Shown one piece after another: positions 43,312 to 51,365 of a DNA stretch of 64,000 bases; the first letter of the stretch is position 1, and each line of letters begins with the position of its first letter. The stretch covers positions 86,899 through 150,898 of the forward strand of contig NZ_JBJHZZ010000006.1 in the NCBI RefSeq assembly GCF_045310675.1. The letters run 5' to 3'. The DNA is from Clostridium_AT stratigraminis. Lineage in GTDB: Bacteria > Bacillota > Clostridia > Clostridiales > Clostridiaceae. Position numbers and translations under genes: made by a program. The notes beneath the pieces were generated by a model. That model worked only from the letters and a program-made list of their open reading frames with translations, did no database searches and was not told where the DNA came from.

Positions 43312-44058
43312 TTAATTATTTGTAAGGTTTAAATACTCTTCAGGATTTAAATTTTCCCCCATGTATGATAATTCAAAATGCAAAAAGGAAGAAGCTGTTT
43401 TATTTGATGCTGCTATTTTTCCAATCACTTGCCCTTTAGTAATTGAATCTCCATTTTTAAATGCAATTTGATTTAATTTACTATATTTAGTTTCGATTCC
43501 ATTTCCATGATCAATAATAATGTACTTTCCGTTTTTAACGTCTTCTCCAGTTTCCTTAATTTTTCCGCCGTATACTGAAAATATTTCTGTACCGTTTGGT
43601 ACAGAAATATCTATTCCATCTTTTAAAACCTGATCTTTTGATATAGCTAATGTACCTGCTACTGGAGACATATAGTCAGTCTTAAGTGTCTCCTTAATTG
43701 TTTTTCCGCCAGTAATCTTGGTTTTAGCCGTATCCATCCAATCGGAAACTTTAGTTTCCAAGTCTTTCATATCTAGATCTTTAATATTACTTAATGCAGC
43801 TTCATAGTTAAAGCTATTATTTAGAAGTGATTTTGAATAGCTGTAAGCATATGTAGTTTGTGGGGTATGAACTATTTTACAGAGCAATACAAGTATAAAT
43901 AATATAAATACTCCAATTAAGTCTCTCTGCAGTCTTTTTAAAAAGAAATTTCCATCTAAAGCAAATTTAGTTTTTTTGTTAAATCCATAACTATTGTTTT
44001 TTCTCCTGTTAACCATACCGTTGTAATAGCTTTCATATTGTGAATTATAGCTCCCCAT
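43312..44058 (-). CDS. spoIVFA: SpoIVFA-like protein with catalytically dead LytM (M23) domain
   Basis: 248 residues from ATG 44058, with AGGAGG 6-7 bases upstream. One transmembrane helix (about 48-62) is followed by a spacer and a C-terminal M23 fold (about 130-240). Two zinc ligands are missing: the HxGxD motif reads KDGID (146-150) and HxH reads FLH (225-227). Loss of activity is typical of SpoIVFA, which holds SpoIVFB inactive until a forespore signal arrives. Gene order supports the call. A sigma-E-like GTCATATT lies at 44313-44320, but its -10 is weak. Confidence 0.85.
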   Translation of the reverse strand: MGSYNSQYESYYNGMVNRRKNNSYGFNKKTKFALDGNFFLKRLQRDLIGVFILFILVLLCKIVHTPQTTYAYSYSKSLLNNSFNYEAALSNIKDLDMKDLETKVSDWMDTAKTKITGGKTIKETLKTDYMSPVAGTLAISKDQVLKDGIDISVPNGTEIFSVYGGKIKETGEDVKNGKYIIIDHGNGIETKYSKLNQIAFKNGDSITKGQVIGKIAASNKTASSFLHFELSYMGENLNPEEYLNLTNN

Positions 44059-44139
44059 TTTTACCTCCTGTATTTTGCACATAATGATTATTGATCATTG
44101 TACTCCTAGTATCTCTTATTCATTAAGGGCGACCGCTTC

Positions 44140-44286
44140 GCCAACGGGGCAGTTTGAAAGCACTCGCTCCCGCTCGTAAACTGCCCGTAGAAGCCCATTT
44201 AGGGCTTCGGCTCTGCCAACGGGGCAGTTTGAAAGCACTCGCTCCCGCTCGTAAACTGCCCGTAGAAGCCCATTTAGGGCTTCTAC
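44140..44286 (-). repeat. Tandem 75-bp hairpin repeat in the spoIVFA leader
   Basis: Two units with a 75-base period, 44140-44214 and 44215-44286, the first 69 bases being identical. Each contains a hairpin GGGCAGTTT..AAACTGCCC around CTCGCTCCCGCTCG that abuts, with no spacer, a hairpin with loop ATTTA (arms GTAGAAGCCC/GGGCTTCTAC). The last 25-base hairpin plus flanks matches 42293-42322 over 30 bases. The block is much richer in GC than its surroundings and lies between the mgsA terminator and spoIVFA. Confidence 0.88.
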
Positions 44287-44323
44287 CTAATATATATTTT
44301 TAGGGATGCTATAATATGACAAA

Positions 44324-44373
44324 AAGATAGTACCGCTTCAGCTTATATTTAGTATATAAACTGAAGCGGTACT
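44324..44373 (-). terminator. Terminator after mgsA
   Basis: Thirteen-base stem AGTACCGCTTCAG / CTGAAGCGGTACT with an A/T-rich loop. It is followed by ATCTTTTTG on the minus strand and lies 9 bases after the mgsA stop. Confidence 0.85.
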
Positions 44374-44381
44374 AACACATG

Positions 44382-44750
44382 TTATCTGTTCCTTAAAGCC
44401 TTTAAGAATATTTCAGCTGAGCCAATATTGGTAGCTAAAGGTATATGATGAACATCACATAATCTTAATAGTGCATTGACATCTGGTTCATGAGGCTGGG
44501 CAGTTAATGGATCTCTTAAAAAAATTACAAAATCCATGTTTCCTTCGGCCACTTTAGCACCAATTTGCTGGTCACCACCCATTGGGCCTGATAAAAATCT
44601 ATGAACCTTTAGGTTAGCGGCTTCGGAAATAATCCTGCCTGTAGTTCCTGTTGCATAAAGTTCATGTTCCTTAAAAACCTCTTTGTTTCTTAAAACAAAC
44701 TCAACAATATCTTCCTTTTTCTTGTCATGTGCAATAAGTGCTATTCTCAT
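44382..44750 (-). CDS. mgsA: Methylglyoxal synthase
   Basis: 122-residue MgsA. It starts MRIALIAHDKKKEDIVEF, followed by the phosphate-binding ATGTTGRIISEA, the catalytic SGPMGGDQQIGAKVAEG and FLRDPLTAQPHEPDV. It converts dihydroxyacetone phosphate to methylglyoxal, releasing phosphate when glycolysis is overfed. It lies downstream of rodA. The rodA-mgsA gap is made of two tandem hairpin-plus-AGGAGG units. Confidence 0.95.
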   Translation of the reverse strand: MRIALIAHDKKKEDIVEFVLRNKEVFKEHELYATGTTGRIISEAANLKVHRFLSGPMGGDQQIGAKVAEGNMDFVIFLRDPLTAQPHEPDVNALLRLCDVHHIPLATNIGSAEIFLKALRNR

Positions 44751-44757
44751 GTAACCC

Positions 44758-44838
44758 TCCTGTATTCCTCATAGGGACACAATAATTATTAATTATTGTG
44801 CCTCCTGTATTCCTAATAAGCACAATAATTGTTGTGCC
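44758..44838 (-). repeat. Tandem hairpin-plus-Shine-Dalgarno units in the mgsA leader
   Basis: Two adjacent units (44803-44838 and 44758-44802) each read, on the minus strand, a CACAA..TTGTG hairpin followed by AGGAATACAGGA. The second unit carries an insertion lengthening the hairpin (ATAATTAATAATTAT). The AGGAGG next to mgsA is therefore duplicated upstream. The spoIVFA leader has a similar arrangement, a CAATGATCA..TGATTATTATG-like hairpin and AATACAGGAGG. Confidence 0.75.
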
Positions 44839-44845
44839 TACAAAT

Positions 44846-45961
44846 TTAGAAATTAATTTTCTTTTTCCTCATACCTATATTTAAAATTAATCCTATGGCA
44901 ATAAAATTAGTTAAAATAGAACTTCCTCCATAGCTCATAAGTGGTAAGGTTATTCCTGTAATAGGCATAATTCCAATGGTCATGCCTATATTTTGAAGTA
45001 TAGAAAATAGTGTGGTTGCAATAACCCCGGCACAAATTATGGATCCAAATATATCCTTTGAAGATCTGGCTATTTTTATAAATCTATAAATCAGTAAGCC
45101 ATATAATAAAAGTAGACAAGCAGCACCTACTAAACCCCATTCTTCACCTACCACAGCAAAGATAAAATCTGTATGTGCCTCTGGAATAAATCCTCCTGAT
45201 ATTTGTGTACCCTTTAAAAAACCTTTGCCTAAAATTCCTCCAGAGCCTATTCCTGTTAGGGAAGAAAGGAGCTGCAGACCACTTCCAAGCTCATCTTTTG
45301 CTGGGTTTAAAAAAGACGTGAGCCTGTCCTTCCAATATAACTGCATTAAGGATGAATTCCAAACTATTGCAATTAATGCCACAACTGAGCCGATTCCACC
45401 AATAATGATCTTTAAATTGAGTCCAGCCATAAAGAATATACCGAGAACAACGAAGAAACATACCATGGTCATACCCATATCTGGCTGAATTACTATTAAA
45501 GCCATTGGAACTAAGGCATAAAAGCATAATGTAAGAAAGTTTTTAAGATTATTAATATTTCCTTCCATATCCTCTATTTTTTTAGCAAGCATAATTATCA
45601 TTGCTATTTTGGCAAACTCAGAGGGTTGAATTCCGCGGTTGCCCAAGGCTATCCATGACCTTGCACCATTAGTTACCTTACCTAAGGTATCATTTATTAA
45701 AAGAAAGATAATGGAGGCCCAATAGATTAGGGAAGCATAGTTCATTATTATAGAATAATCAAATATTAATATAAAATATAAAATTGCCAGGCCAATTATG
45801 AGCCATATAATTTGAAGTTTTAAATAGGAAGTTCCAGTCTTAAGCCTAGTTGCACTATATATGTTTATTGCCCCAAAAAGCACAATAGTAATAGCAATAA
45901 TAATTGACCATACATCTAATTCTTTCAAAAGCTTTCCTTTTATTTTTAACTTTTCAAGCAT
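44846..45961 (-). CDS. rodA: RodA/FtsW-type peptidoglycan glycosyltransferase (SEDS)
   Basis: 371-residue SEDS protein with about 10 membrane helices. ATG 45961 has GGAGGG 6 bases upstream. Conserved features include IYWASIIFLLIND, ARSWIALGNRGIQPSEFAKIA (described by position, about 108-128), VIQPDMGM, PEAHTDFIFAVVGEEWG and LPLMSYGGSS near the C terminus. It polymerises glycan strands with a class B PBP. Being in the mreBCD-mrdA-minCDE block suggests RodA rather than FtsW. Confidence 0.93.
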   Translation of the reverse strand: MLEKLKIKGKLLKELDVWSIIIAITIVLFGAINIYSATRLKTGTSYLKLQIIWLIIGLAILYFILIFDYSIIMNYASLIYWASIIFLLINDTLGKVTNGARSWIALGNRGIQPSEFAKIAMIIMLAKKIEDMEGNINNLKNFLTLCFYALVPMALIVIQPDMGMTMVCFFVVLGIFFMAGLNLKIIIGGIGSVVALIAIVWNSSLMQLYWKDRLTSFLNPAKDELGSGLQLLSSLTGIGSGGILGKGFLKGTQISGGFIPEAHTDFIFAVVGEEWGLVGAACLLLLYGLLIYRFIKIARSSKDIFGSIICAGVIATTLFSILQNIGMTIGIMPITGITLPLMSYGGSSILTNFIAIGLILNIGMRKKKINF

Positions 45962-45999
45962 AAAATCCCTCCAATACAAAATACATTATAGCAATTTAT

Positions 46000-46032
46000 A
46001 AAAAAAAAAGCTATTAGTAATATACTAATAAC
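46000..46032 (-). terminator. Terminator between minE and rodA
   Basis: Stem GTTATTAGTA / TACTAATAGC followed by nine T on the minus strand. It separates the min genes from rodA, 31 bases after the minE stop. Confidence 0.85.
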
Positions 46033-46063
46033 TTGTACATATATGTAACTTTTATATAAACTT

Positions 46064-46333
46064 TTATATCCTTTTTCTCATGTTTTTAATAGGTATACTC
46101 GCAACTAAGGCTGGTGATGAATTTTCGCCTGCCTCAGTCCTTGTAAGCTTAACATCAATGTCTCCATTATCTAATTCAGCGTATTTAAGTAAAACCTTTA
46201 AAATTTCTCCTTTTATTTCTTCAAGAAACTCAGGCGAAAAATCTTCTCTATCATGGATTAATATGAGTTGTAATCTTTCTTTAGCAACATCCTTAGGTGA
46301 TGGTTTTGAAGAAAAAAATTTAAAAAGATCCAT
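46064..46333 (-). CDS. minE: Cell division topological specificity factor MinE
   Basis: 89-residue MinE. The N-terminal MDLFKFFSSKPSPKDVAKERL is the membrane-targeting and MinD-binding part, followed by QLILIHDREDFSPEFLEEIKGEIL and a beta dimer domain. It stimulates the MinD ATPase and drives Min oscillation. It follows minD by 11 bases. Clostridia have MinE whereas Bacillus uses DivIVA/MinJ, which fits the proposed host. Confidence 0.94.
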   Translation of the reverse strand: MDLFKFFSSKPSPKDVAKERLQLILIHDREDFSPEFLEEIKGEILKVLLKYAELDNGDIDVKLTRTEAGENSSPALVASIPIKNMRKRI

Positions 46334-46344
46334 AATTATTCCCC

Positions 46345-47145
46345 CTATCTTGTTTTAAAGAAGATTTTCTTTATTGAAGATAAAAAACCACCTTCTTCAT
46401 TATTTAGTGACAAGAGAGGTACTTCTTCTCCAGTTATTCTTCTAGCAATATTTTTAAAAGCCTGTCCTGAAAAAGCTTTATCATCCAAAACTATAGGTTC
46501 TCCTTTGTTAGTGGAAATAGTAACATTCTTGTCATCAGGTACAACTCCTAAAAGCTTCACTGCCAGACATTCTAAAATATCATTTATATCCAGCATATCA
46601 CCCTTCTTTGTCATTTCATAATTTATTCTATTTATAACAAGTTCATGTCTATCTAATCCTTTTGCATCTAATTTGCCAATTACTCTATCTGCATCACGCA
46701 CTGAAGTAAGCTCAGGGTTAACAACAACTACTGCTCTATCAGCACCAATTACAGCATTTTCAAAGCCCTGTTCAATGCCTGCTGGGCAATCTATAATAAC
46801 ATAATCAAACTCTTCCTTTAGTTGTTTAATTAGCTCTAGCATTTTGCTTGGTTCTACATCGTTTTTATCCCTTGTTTGTGCTGTAGGAAGTAAAAATAGA
46901 TTATTAAATCTCTTATCTTTAATAAGCGCAGATTTAAGCCTGCATCTTCCTTCTATTATGTCAACTAAGGTATTCACAATTCTATTCTCAAGGCCCATAA
47001 GCACATCTAAATTTCTAAGTCCTGTATCACCATCTACAAGAACAACTTTTTTTCCCATAGCTGCAAGTGCAGTTCCTATATTTGCAGTGGTAGTGGTTTT
47101 TCCTACTCCACCTTTTCCTGAAGTTACAACAATAGCTTCTCCCAT
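46345..47145 (-). CDS. minD: Septum site-determining ATPase MinD
   Basis: 266 residues from ATG 47145, with GGAGG 9 bases upstream. The deviant Walker A SGKGGVGKTTTTANIG is near the N terminus, VLVDGDTGLRNLDVLMGLE follows, and YVIIDCPAGIE is the Walker B region. The C-terminal amphipathic helix (SSIKKIFFKTR) binds the membrane. It recruits MinC and is released by MinE. It overlaps no gene; minC's stop is 14 bases upstream of its start. Confidence 0.96.
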   Translation of the reverse strand: MGEAIVVTSGKGGVGKTTTTANIGTALAAMGKKVVLVDGDTGLRNLDVLMGLENRIVNTLVDIIEGRCRLKSALIKDKRFNNLFLLPTAQTRDKNDVEPSKMLELIKQLKEEFDYVIIDCPAGIEQGFENAVIGADRAVVVVNPELTSVRDADRVIGKLDAKGLDRHELVINRINYEMTKKGDMLDINDILECLAVKLLGVVPDDKNVTISTNKGEPIVLDDKAFSGQAFKNIARRITGEEVPLLSLNNEEGGFLSSIKKIFFKTR

Positions 47146-47159
47146 TTCAATTACCTCCA

Positions 47160-47792
47160 TTAAATAAACTTGTTAAATAAGTATGGTTCAACAATGATAT
47201 TATTTTCCTTTACCTTCGCTACCTCTGGATATTTTGGTTTCAATCCATCCTCTGGGGACCTAGTCATAATATTTGCTATCTGAAGTATTTCTGGCTGTAA
47301 GTTAAAAGCCGCAATCAAAGCTTTTTCATTACCTCCAAAGCCTGCATGTACATGTCCTTTTAAAGTACCAAGAACTATAACATTCCCAGCTGCATAAATC
47401 TCAGCTCCAGGATTGACGTCACCAATTATTACAATATTCCCAGAATAATTGATAGTCTGCCCGCCTCTAATAGTTTTTCTTATAAACTTTGTACGTCCTT
47501 CATAAATACCAGAAAAAACCTTATTAACTTTTTCTTCTCTATCTTCAAATATGCAGTCTTTAATTAAAAATTCTTCAAATAAAACATCCTTAAGTCTATT
47601 TAAATCCTTACTACTAATATACTTAAGATCAGTAGTTATTTTAAAAGTAGCCCCTCGATAAAACTTTTTGCCTTTACTTAATTTTTCAATTAAGGCTTCC
47701 AGCATATCGTCAAAATCTTTAAATTTATTCATATAGATAACAGCATATAAACCTTCTTTGTTTCCTTTTATTAATATTTTATCGTCCACCAT
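47160..47792 (-). CDS. minC: Septum site-determining protein MinC
   Basis: 210 residues from ATG 47792, with GGAGG 6 bases upstream. An N-terminal FtsZ-inhibiting domain (about 1-95) is linked to the C-terminal beta-helix domain with VIIGDVNPGAEIYAAGNVIVLGTLKGHVHAGFGGN, described by position at about 123-160. MinC with MinD blocks FtsZ ring formation away from midcell. It is the first gene of minCDE and follows the mrdA terminator. Confidence 0.94.
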   Translation of the reverse strand: MVDDKILIKGNKEGLYAVIYMNKFKDFDDMLEALIEKLSKGKKFYRGATFKITTDLKYISSKDLNRLKDVLFEEFLIKDCIFEDREEKVNKVFSGIYEGRTKFIRKTIRGGQTINYSGNIVIIGDVNPGAEIYAAGNVIVLGTLKGHVHAGFGGNEKALIAAFNLQPEILQIANIMTRSPEDGLKPKYPEVAKVKENNIIVEPYLFNKFI

Positions 47793-47873
47793 AAAAACCT
47801 CCAAAGTAAGGGCTTAAAGTTATAATTCAACAAATTTTCTTAAAATCCTTCTATTAATCCAAAAATAATATAA

Positions 47874-47923
47874 AATAACCACAAAACCAAGTGTTTACAT
47901 AACACTAAAGCTTTGTGGCTATT
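47874..47923 (-). terminator. Hairpin between mrdA and minC, related to palindromic element B
   Basis: On the minus strand AATAGCCACAAAG pairs with TTTTGTGGTTATT around a loop of about 20 bases. The same arm sequences plus the flanking CTTAGTGTT / AACACTTGG form the core of the 235-bp palindrome at 7270-7504, which has a longer loop. It lies 13 bases after the mrdA stop and may terminate it. Confidence 0.75.
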
Positions 47924-47936
47924 AAAACAATTATAC

Positions 47937-50834
47937 TTATTTAATTGGTTGTGCAGCTACATCAAATTTAGGTTTATAACCCTCTGCATCAAGTTGAGTT
48001 TTAAAGTAAGCTTCATACATGGCTCTTGCAACTGGTGCAACAAAACCGCCGTGCCCTCCGTCGAAAACCATAATTGCAACTGCAATTTTAGGTTTATCAA
48101 ATGGAGCAAACCCAACATAAACTCCATAGGAGGTTCTTCCTATATCATTTTGAATTTGACTAAAAGTGGCTGAACCTGTTTTACCTGCTGTATCAATAGG
48201 TAATCCATCAAATACACCTCTAGCTGTTCCATCTTCCCCTGTAACCGCATGCATGCCTGCCTTAACAGCATCAATTGTATTCTGCTTAATGCCCGTTTTC
48301 TCAAGCACCTCAGGCTTTTCCTGTTCAATTACTTTACCGCTGGGGTCCATGATTTTATCAACTAAATGCAGCTTATATCTATTCCCTCCATTAACTATGG
48401 TTGCAACATAATTAGCCAATTGAAGTGGTGTAAAATTATCCATACCTTGCCCAATAGAAGCATCATACATATTAAATGGCAGAGAACTTTGACCATAGCT
48501 ATTTAAAGTAAGATCATACATGTCTGTGGCCAATAGATTAATAACATTTGTAGATATTTTCTTGTCTTTATATTGAGGATCTGCTGAGATTAATTGATTT
48601 AGAAGCCCACTATAGGTTTGCTTTATTAACTGATCTCTTTTTCCGGAATTATTCTTATATTCATCACTTATAAATCCACCATTTTTAGTGAAATCTAAAA
48701 CTTTTGCCTTTATTTGAGCCTTAACGTCTATAACCTCTGTACTGTCATTTTTATTGTCATACAAATCTATTGGATCAAAATTAGATATTTTGTTCCCTTG
48801 ACCCTTTTTTAATTCTTCCTCTATAGAATACCATGTATTTATAGCATAATTATTCTTTATAGATGTAGAATTAAATACTTGCCCATAATTGTCTCCTATT
48901 TCAATACCAGTTGTGGGATTAGCATTTGATTTTGGATCAGTTCCAAGTCCTAGCTTCCAGGCATATTTAGCTAATATATCATCATTATAGGTTTCTCTTA
49001 ATTTCTGTCCAACCGTCATAAAATATGGGTTACTAGAAACAGCTAAAGCCCGAGTCAAATCTACCCAGCCATAACCTGGTCCATCATCATAAAAGGTTTT
49101 ATGTGTGCCTTTATTATCATTAAATACTGAATGATCATCTACACTAAAGCTTGGTGTAATTACTCCTGATTCCAGTGCTGCAACAGCAGTTGCAGGCTTA
49201 AAGGTAGAACCTGGAGGCACTAGTGAAGATGTTGCATAGTTATAAAGATATTTTGGTACATAATCATATTTATCATATCTTTTATTTGTATTTGAATTAA
49301 CAGGAAACAACTTATTGATTAAATCACTGCTTAAGCCTCTATCTTGACCATACTTTACATAGTCAGGGTTAAAGTATTTATTAAATACGTCAGTAGTTAA
49401 CCCAGCAGGATTAGAAAAATCGTTAGGGTTGAATCCTGGTCTAGAAACAAGTGCAAGTACTGCCCCAGTATTTACATCAATAGCTACTGCTGCTCCTCTT
49501 GTTGCATTTTGAGTATTAACATCATTTTGTCTGCCAGCTTTTTGTAAGCTTGCCATGGTTTGATCCAGAGCTTTTTCTGCTGCATACTGCACATTTTTAT
49601 CAATGGTAAGCTGAATAGTTTGTCCAGGAGAGGATTCACTGCTTCCTAGTTCCTCAATAACTCTTCCTTTTGTATTCAGCTTAACAATTGTTCCGCCTTT
49701 TGTTCCTTTTAATCTGTCTTCAAAAGCTGCTTCTATCCCTTGAACACCAATATAATCTGAGTTTACATCATAACCTCTTATATCATATTTATCACTGTTT
49801 GTTATTTTAGAAATATATCCTATAACAGAAGATGCAAGCTCACCGTAGGGATAGGTTCTCATTGGCTGCATATCTGTGTCTATACCTGGCATATCATTTA
49901 GCTTTTGTGCAAAAATAAAAGCGGTTTCCTTTTTAATATTACTTGCAATAGTTACTGGTTTATAACCAGAGAAGCTCTGCATCTTGATTGCATCTAAAAC
50001 TAATAAATACCTTCTCTCAAGCTGCATCTCCTTATCTTTTGGAAGTTTTGTTTTGTCAACTTGACATTTAGTCATAAGCTTACTAAATAAATCATCTTTA
50101 ACAGCTTGCTTCGAAGCCTTGCTATACTGTGTAAGTAAGTCTTTAAGTTCCGAATCTGCTGAGATTTTATATCTTGTGCTAATTCTATTTAAGGTATCGT
50201 CCGGACTCGTTTTATACTGTCCTATTATGCTTTTAAAAATGCCCTCAGGTGTCACCTTATACAGATTATTTACCATATAATCATAGGTTTGTTCCGGCGT
50301 AATCTTTAAAAGCAGTTCATCTATTTTATCTTTATCTTCAGCTGTTAACTTTCCTTTTTTATTCTTAAGCTCCGGTGTATTTTCAATTACATACTGATCA
50401 AGTCCCCTATCCTTCTTAAATCTTATTTCTTGAGCCTTTTTTGTGTCCTCATCTGTAGTATTAAATTCAAATCTATAAGGATTTATCTTAAGCTGTAAAT
50501 CATCCTTCTGCACTTCCTTGTTGTCATCTAAAATTTTAAAGACACTATCCATTGTATCAAAAAAGCTTATACTGCTTTCATCTGTTTGTGTAAAGGTTAA
50601 ATTGTAGCTTTGTACATTGGTTGCAAGTTTAGTTACTCCATCACTTGCCAAAATATTGCCTCTTGGAGCATTTTGCTGAAGCTCAGTAATGGCTTTTGTA
50701 TTGGCCTTATCCTTATATTCAGCACCTTTAACAATTTGAAGGTATACCAATCTAGTAATAATACCAACAAAAACCAAAACTACTAAGGAGGTTAGCGCTG
50801 AATATCTATTAAATTTATTTTCTTTCTTTTTCAT
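47937..50834 (-). CDS. mrdA: Penicillin-binding protein 2 (class B transpeptidase, MrdA-type)
   Basis: 965 residues, much longer than typical PBP2 (about 650-720). One N-terminal helix (about 15-34) leads into the pedestal domain with QNAPRGNIL. The transpeptidase motifs are S543-TFK, S600-SN and K885-TG (AGKTGSA). The extra length lies in two insertions. One is a charged region at about 110-280 with helical repeats. The other is a stretch of about 100 residues between the SxN and KTG motifs (about 668-780). With RodA and MreBCD it builds the lateral wall. Confidence 0.93.
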   Translation of the reverse strand: MKKKENKFNRYSALTSLVVLVFVGIITRLVYLQIVKGAEYKDKANTKAITELQQNAPRGNILASDGVTKLATNVQSYNLTFTQTDESSISFFDTMDSVFKILDDNKEVQKDDLQLKINPYRFEFNTTDEDTKKAQEIRFKKDRGLDQYVIENTPELKNKKGKLTAEDKDKIDELLLKITPEQTYDYMVNNLYKVTPEGIFKSIIGQYKTSPDDTLNRISTRYKISADSELKDLLTQYSKASKQAVKDDLFSKLMTKCQVDKTKLPKDKEMQLERRYLLVLDAIKMQSFSGYKPVTIASNIKKETAFIFAQKLNDMPGIDTDMQPMRTYPYGELASSVIGYISKITNSDKYDIRGYDVNSDYIGVQGIEAAFEDRLKGTKGGTIVKLNTKGRVIEELGSSESSPGQTIQLTIDKNVQYAAEKALDQTMASLQKAGRQNDVNTQNATRGAAVAIDVNTGAVLALVSRPGFNPNDFSNPAGLTTDVFNKYFNPDYVKYGQDRGLSSDLINKLFPVNSNTNKRYDKYDYVPKYLYNYATSSLVPPGSTFKPATAVAALESGVITPSFSVDDHSVFNDNKGTHKTFYDDGPGYGWVDLTRALAVSSNPYFMTVGQKLRETYNDDILAKYAWKLGLGTDPKSNANPTTGIEIGDNYGQVFNSTSIKNNYAINTWYSIEEELKKGQGNKISNFDPIDLYDNKNDSTEVIDVKAQIKAKVLDFTKNGGFISDEYKNNSGKRDQLIKQTYSGLLNQLISADPQYKDKKISTNVINLLATDMYDLTLNSYGQSSLPFNMYDASIGQGMDNFTPLQLANYVATIVNGGNRYKLHLVDKIMDPSGKVIEQEKPEVLEKTGIKQNTIDAVKAGMHAVTGEDGTARGVFDGLPIDTAGKTGSATFSQIQNDIGRTSYGVYVGFAPFDKPKIAVAIMVFDGGHGGFVAPVARAMYEAYFKTQLDAEGYKPKFDVAAQPIK

Positions 50835-50851
50835 AACCCTTATTTTCTACC

Positions 50852-51355
50852 CTACCTTCCATCATAAAAGCTCCATTTTCTCTGCATATATTCCTTCTGA
50901 CATAATTTATAAACTAATCTATACATCAATACAGCAATAACCATGTTATATAAACTGTTGAAAATAACTTTGCTAAAGGGCATATACGTGCTGTTGATAT
51001 ATAAAATTGAAAAAACTAAAACTCCTTTTACAAAGGATAATCCAAGTGAGGAAACAATAGGAATCAGTGCCTTCTCTTTAAATATACCTGAGCCTATTAA
51101 TCCAGCTGCAACGCAAACAAGCATATTTGTAAAGCCATTTATGCCAAAGCCAGGGTAAAAATATAAATCCTGAAGAATTCCTGCAAATACTCCTAGCCAT
51201 AGACCTTCAATACTTCCATTAATAATAGAATAGAGTATGCAAAAAGCTAGGAGTAAACTTGGGAAGTATCCTCTAATTGAGAAAAAAGGGACAAGTGTGT
51301 TATCTAAGATAAAAAGCAGCACACATATAAAAAATAAAGTTAAAACCTTTTTCAT
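50852..51355 (-). CDS. mreD: Rod shape-determining protein MreD
   Basis: 167-residue membrane protein with five or six helices (starting TLFFICVLLFILDNTLVPFF) and a basic C terminus. It has the usual MreD size and hydrophobic pattern. It is part of the elongasome with MreC, PBP2 and RodA. It lies between mreC (10 bases) and mrdA (17 bases), the invariant order, which carries most of the weight for this call. Confidence 0.92.
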   Translation of the reverse strand: MKKVLTLFFICVLLFILDNTLVPFFSIRGYFPSLLLAFCILYSIINGSIEGLWLGVFAGILQDLYFYPGFGINGFTNMLVCVAAGLIGSGIFKEKALIPIVSSLGLSFVKGVLVFSILYINSTYMPFSKVIFNSLYNMVIAVLMYRLVYKLCQKEYMQRKWSFYDGR

Positions 51356-51365
51356 CTAAACCACC

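Noticed and set aside
44140..44286. Direct repeats resembling a short CRISPR array.
   Set aside because: Only two units with no unique spacer between them, each made of palindromic hairpins, and no cas genes anywhere in the window.
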